Assembly (NCBI RefSeq): GCF_007655135.1
Contig: NC_045132.1
Span: 19,158,034 to 19,222,033, forward strand
DNA from: Punica granatum
Taxonomy: Eukaryota > Streptophyta > Magnoliopsida > Myrtales > Lythraceae
Direction: 5' to 3'
Length of the DNA: 64,000 bases
The notes under the pieces are model-generated. The model ran no database searches. It worked only from the letters and a program-made list of their open reading frames with translations, and was not told the DNA's origin. Position 1 is the first letter of the stretch, and every line of letters starts with the position of its first letter. Made by a program: the position numbers and the translations under genes. Positions 61,764 to 64,000 of this stretch are shown one piece after another.

Positions 61764-62022
61764 ACCGACGACACTATCAATTGCAGAAGGAAGCTTGATC
61801 GAATTTTAGGCTTTGTCCAGAATTTGAAGAATAGGGTTTGATCGAATTTTGGGGAAGAAGGCAGAGAAGCTCCAATCTGGGGCAATTGGGGCATGAAGAA
61901 ATTCGCAGGGGGAGGGGGGTTGGGGGTTGACAGCAAGGGACGGCAAATTCGGCCGTGAGAGGTAATCCGTCAGGGACCTCTCCTGTTTTCGGACGGAAGG
62001 ACCAATTCGTCCAAACGTTTGC
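61764..62022 (-). repeat. Right terminal inverted repeat of the MULE
   Basis: The reverse complement of the left terminal repeat 56381-56641, ending at AAACGTTTGC. Confidence 0.9.
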
Positions 62023-62715
62023 TAGTATTAGTAGATGTAGGGTCCGCGTGTATGTGTAGGTTAGTATGGAAAATATGATTGACCACTTATGACATAACTT
62101 TATGGAATATATAAAATGTTCACGAATAACAAAGATTTGTCCATAACTACATTAACAGAGTTGACTATAAGAAAGTTAATATTTAGATATAGTTTATATT
62201 TTAGTAATCCTATTTCAATTAAAGTTCTTAATTTTGGTTTTCAATTCGGTTGATGATGTACTACAAAATATTTAACTGAATATTTTTATAGTTTAGATTT
62301 CCATAACTCATATAGTATGAAAATTTATGCTTTGTTAATATGAATATGCTAATAACGCATAAAAAAATTGCTTTTATAAAATTTTATTCTTAAGACTATA
62401 TTAGATGACTTTTCATCTTCAGTAATTGAAGAACTTTTAGAATTTTATGATGATGATGTGGCTCAATAATACTACGCCATTTTTCGTATTGTGATTGATG
62501 GGAACTTCGAAAGTCCCTTAACCATAAGCCACCTACGTCTTACATGACATTGTCCAGCGTATCGTTTCGGCTTTCATAATTTTATATAGATTCTCACGTA
62601 CATTGAAAGCATAGAATAGTGATCATGGGAATGTCTATACTGAATGAGAATGAAATTATAAAAGAATTAGGAAATATAAAAGTGAGCCCCATATTTTTAT
62701 ATTTGCAATAAAGAA

Positions 62716-63181
62716 TCTATATCTATCTATATAAATGTTAAAAGTTGAGGCGAAACACCAAATCGTGCCAAATAGGACGAAAAAGGCATTACATTGAGTG
62801 ACTATTCATATGCTAACCAATGATGAAAAACATTTGGCATAATATTGTAATAATTTGTCATAGCTCATTAATATATAAAAGTATCCAAATTATGAAACAA
62901 GGTGTAAAGTCTAAGCAATATTTAATATATTTGTATTAAATTTTTTTTAAAAAAATCTTTTTGATAAGTGATTCTAAAAGAAATTTGAAAAATCAATATG
63001 TGAGAAGTATCTCAACATTATCTTCTTTCATGCGACTCTTCTTCCTGTATTGCTATCTCAATGAATAAAAGTTTATCAACAAAGATGAAAAAATTGAGAA
63101 AATCAAAGATTATTGAATCGTCTTTTATTTACAATGACAAATTTCTACACTACCTTGTGCATAGCGCAGGCCGTCGACTAG
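62716..63181 (+). mobile_element. Non-autonomous Helitron-like element, copy B, complete
   Basis: This 466-bp element lies between A (62715) and T (63182). It begins TCTATATCTATC and ends with a bulged hairpin (CCTTGTGC, ATA loop, GCGCAGG), then a short spacer and CTAG. A TC start, a hairpin just before CTAR and A/T insertion are the standard Helitron signature. There is no coding capacity. The 3'-truncated partner in copy A is at 5807-6244. Confidence 0.7.
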
Positions 63182-63609
63182 TAGATAATATTGTGGAAAT
63201 TGCTTCTATATTCCCATTACGATTGGATATATAAGGTCTCCCTTGTTTAATATTAATGACGCAAGACCTTCCCAATCAAATGGTGAGGGTGGTAAAGTAT
63301 TGTACCCTCTGGCTTGGTAAATTTTTTTTTTTTTTTTTTGCATGAGATCAGTTTGGAAAGTGGGTCAGATAACTGTAGAAATCCTGAGAATAGACAGTCC
63401 CGGTCCCGTTAACGGTTCAAGTTCGACTCCTCTTATAGAATAAAGCGGTTCAGTGCCAATGAACCGTTAGGAGGGATCTCCTGCCTTCAATAGCACAGGC
63501 CGTCTAAGAAGCGAAAGGATCCGATATTGCTTTAATTTAGTTTTGTTTCCTATAGTATCTCAATTACGTATAGGACGCAAACCGAGTTCTCCCTCCTTTT
63601 TTGATTATT
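63182..63609. other. Segment retained in copy B and deleted in copy A
   Basis: There is no gene. It contains a long T run (about 63329-63344) and a small inverted repeat around cggttcagtgccaatgaaccg. A GTTCGACTCC motif near 63420 resembles a pol III B box without a convincing A box. Confidence 0.5.
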
Positions 63610-64000
63610 TTCCCGGATCTGAAACAAGCTCGATAACTGTGGAAGATATCACCAAAAGCTAGCAATCTAATCCGATTGCACCAATAAATTCTGATTTGGC
63701 CCGCTCCAAGCTCTTGGCTTCGGAGTTGGGTGCACGTTTACACATTCCCTTGTCGATACATGTGTTCTTCGTGGTCTGGTCTTGTTCAACTTTAGATCCC
63801 TTGATTCGATTATAACTATTAATCGGTTAATTCACGATAACAGTGGGAAAGAACATTTATCTTTAGGCCTGGCCAATGGATTAGTCAGTAGACTTCATTT
63901 CACCCATGCAGGCCCAAAACCATTGAGGAAGCCCAAAGTCGGGCACTACTGAATGAGCTTTGAAATCTCGACAATTGAAATTCCCATTTTTTTTTCAGTA

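Larger units (their letters stand above)
56290..62022. mobile_element. Mutator-like element (MULE) with transposase and GRF gene
   Basis: Inverted ends of about 260 bp (56381-56641 and 61764-62022) enclose a MuDR-type transposase gene on the minus strand and a GRF zinc-finger gene on the plus strand, transcribed toward each other. On the left about 90 further bp of similar composition precede the shared repeat. On the right the repeat stops abruptly at 62022 and about 330 bp of flanking DNA seen in copy A are missing. This suggests a deletion removed the outer right end, so no target repeat can be read. The insert is absent from copy A. Confidence 0.85.
45494..64000 (+). repeat. Segmental duplication, copy B (continues past window end)
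   Basis: This is colinear with 1-6610. Copy B is expanded by a copia element, a Mutator-like element and about 430 bp after the Helitron that copy A lost. The homology is still running at 64000, so the right limit of the duplicated unit is unknown. Confidence 0.93.

Noticed and set aside
63361..63480. tRNA or SINE-like B box (GTTCGACTCC)
   Set aside because: No matching A box at the right spacing, no cloverleaf, and no second copy in the window.
1..64000. CRISPR arrays, bacterial operons or riboswitches
   Set aside because: None seen. Spliced plant genes, LTR elements and ycf2-derived DNA show a plant nuclear context.

Overview
The window is nuclear DNA of a flowering plant, most likely a eudicot. 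It is AT-rich and gene-poor, has spliced genes with GT..AG introns, carries several classes of plant transposon, and contains a decayed plastid ycf2 fragment. I cannot name the species.

Only three genes look intact, all on the minus strand: two paralogous heavy-metal-associated isoprenylated plant proteins (HIPPs) at 7604-9421 and 18055-18713, and a multicopper oxidase of the LOW PHOSPHATE ROOT (LPR) type at 29898-33647. The LPR gene rebuilds as three exons giving a 582-residue secreted ferroxidase-like protein with all copper motifs. Next to it lie a broken DUF3326-like gene (27529-28647) and the plastid ycf2 insert (28704-29333).

Layout: 1-6610 is copy A of a direct segmental duplication. 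7.6-18.7 kb holds the HIPP pair, separated by 8.6 kb of MITEs, SINE-like repeats and AT microsatellites. 19.9-26.6 kb is a 5'-truncated LTR retrotransposon (3' LTR and some interior, minus strand). 27.5-33.7 kb holds the DUF3326 remnant, the plastid insert and LPR. 34.1-40.8 kb is a very long solo LTR of the same family in opposite orientation, with perfect 5-bp target repeats and a 0.65-kb-arm palindrome inside. 41-45.4 kb is non-coding AT-rich DNA with a 50-bp-arm inverted repeat. 45494-64000 is copy B of the duplication.

Copy B was enlarged by two later insertions that can be dated against copy A: a Ty1/copia element (46647-52727, target repeat cacca, empty site intact in copy A) and a Mutator-like element (about 56290-62022) with about 260-bp terminal inverted repeats, carrying a decayed MuDR-type transposase gene and a convergent GRF zinc-finger gene. 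Copy A has its own later insertion, a 179-bp Tourist-like MITE with TAA target repeats. A Helitron-like element is present in both copies (intact at 62716-63181, 3'-truncated at 5807-6244), so it is older than the duplication. Copy B is still aligned to copy A where the window ends, so the duplicated unit may continue and include further HIPP or LPR copies.
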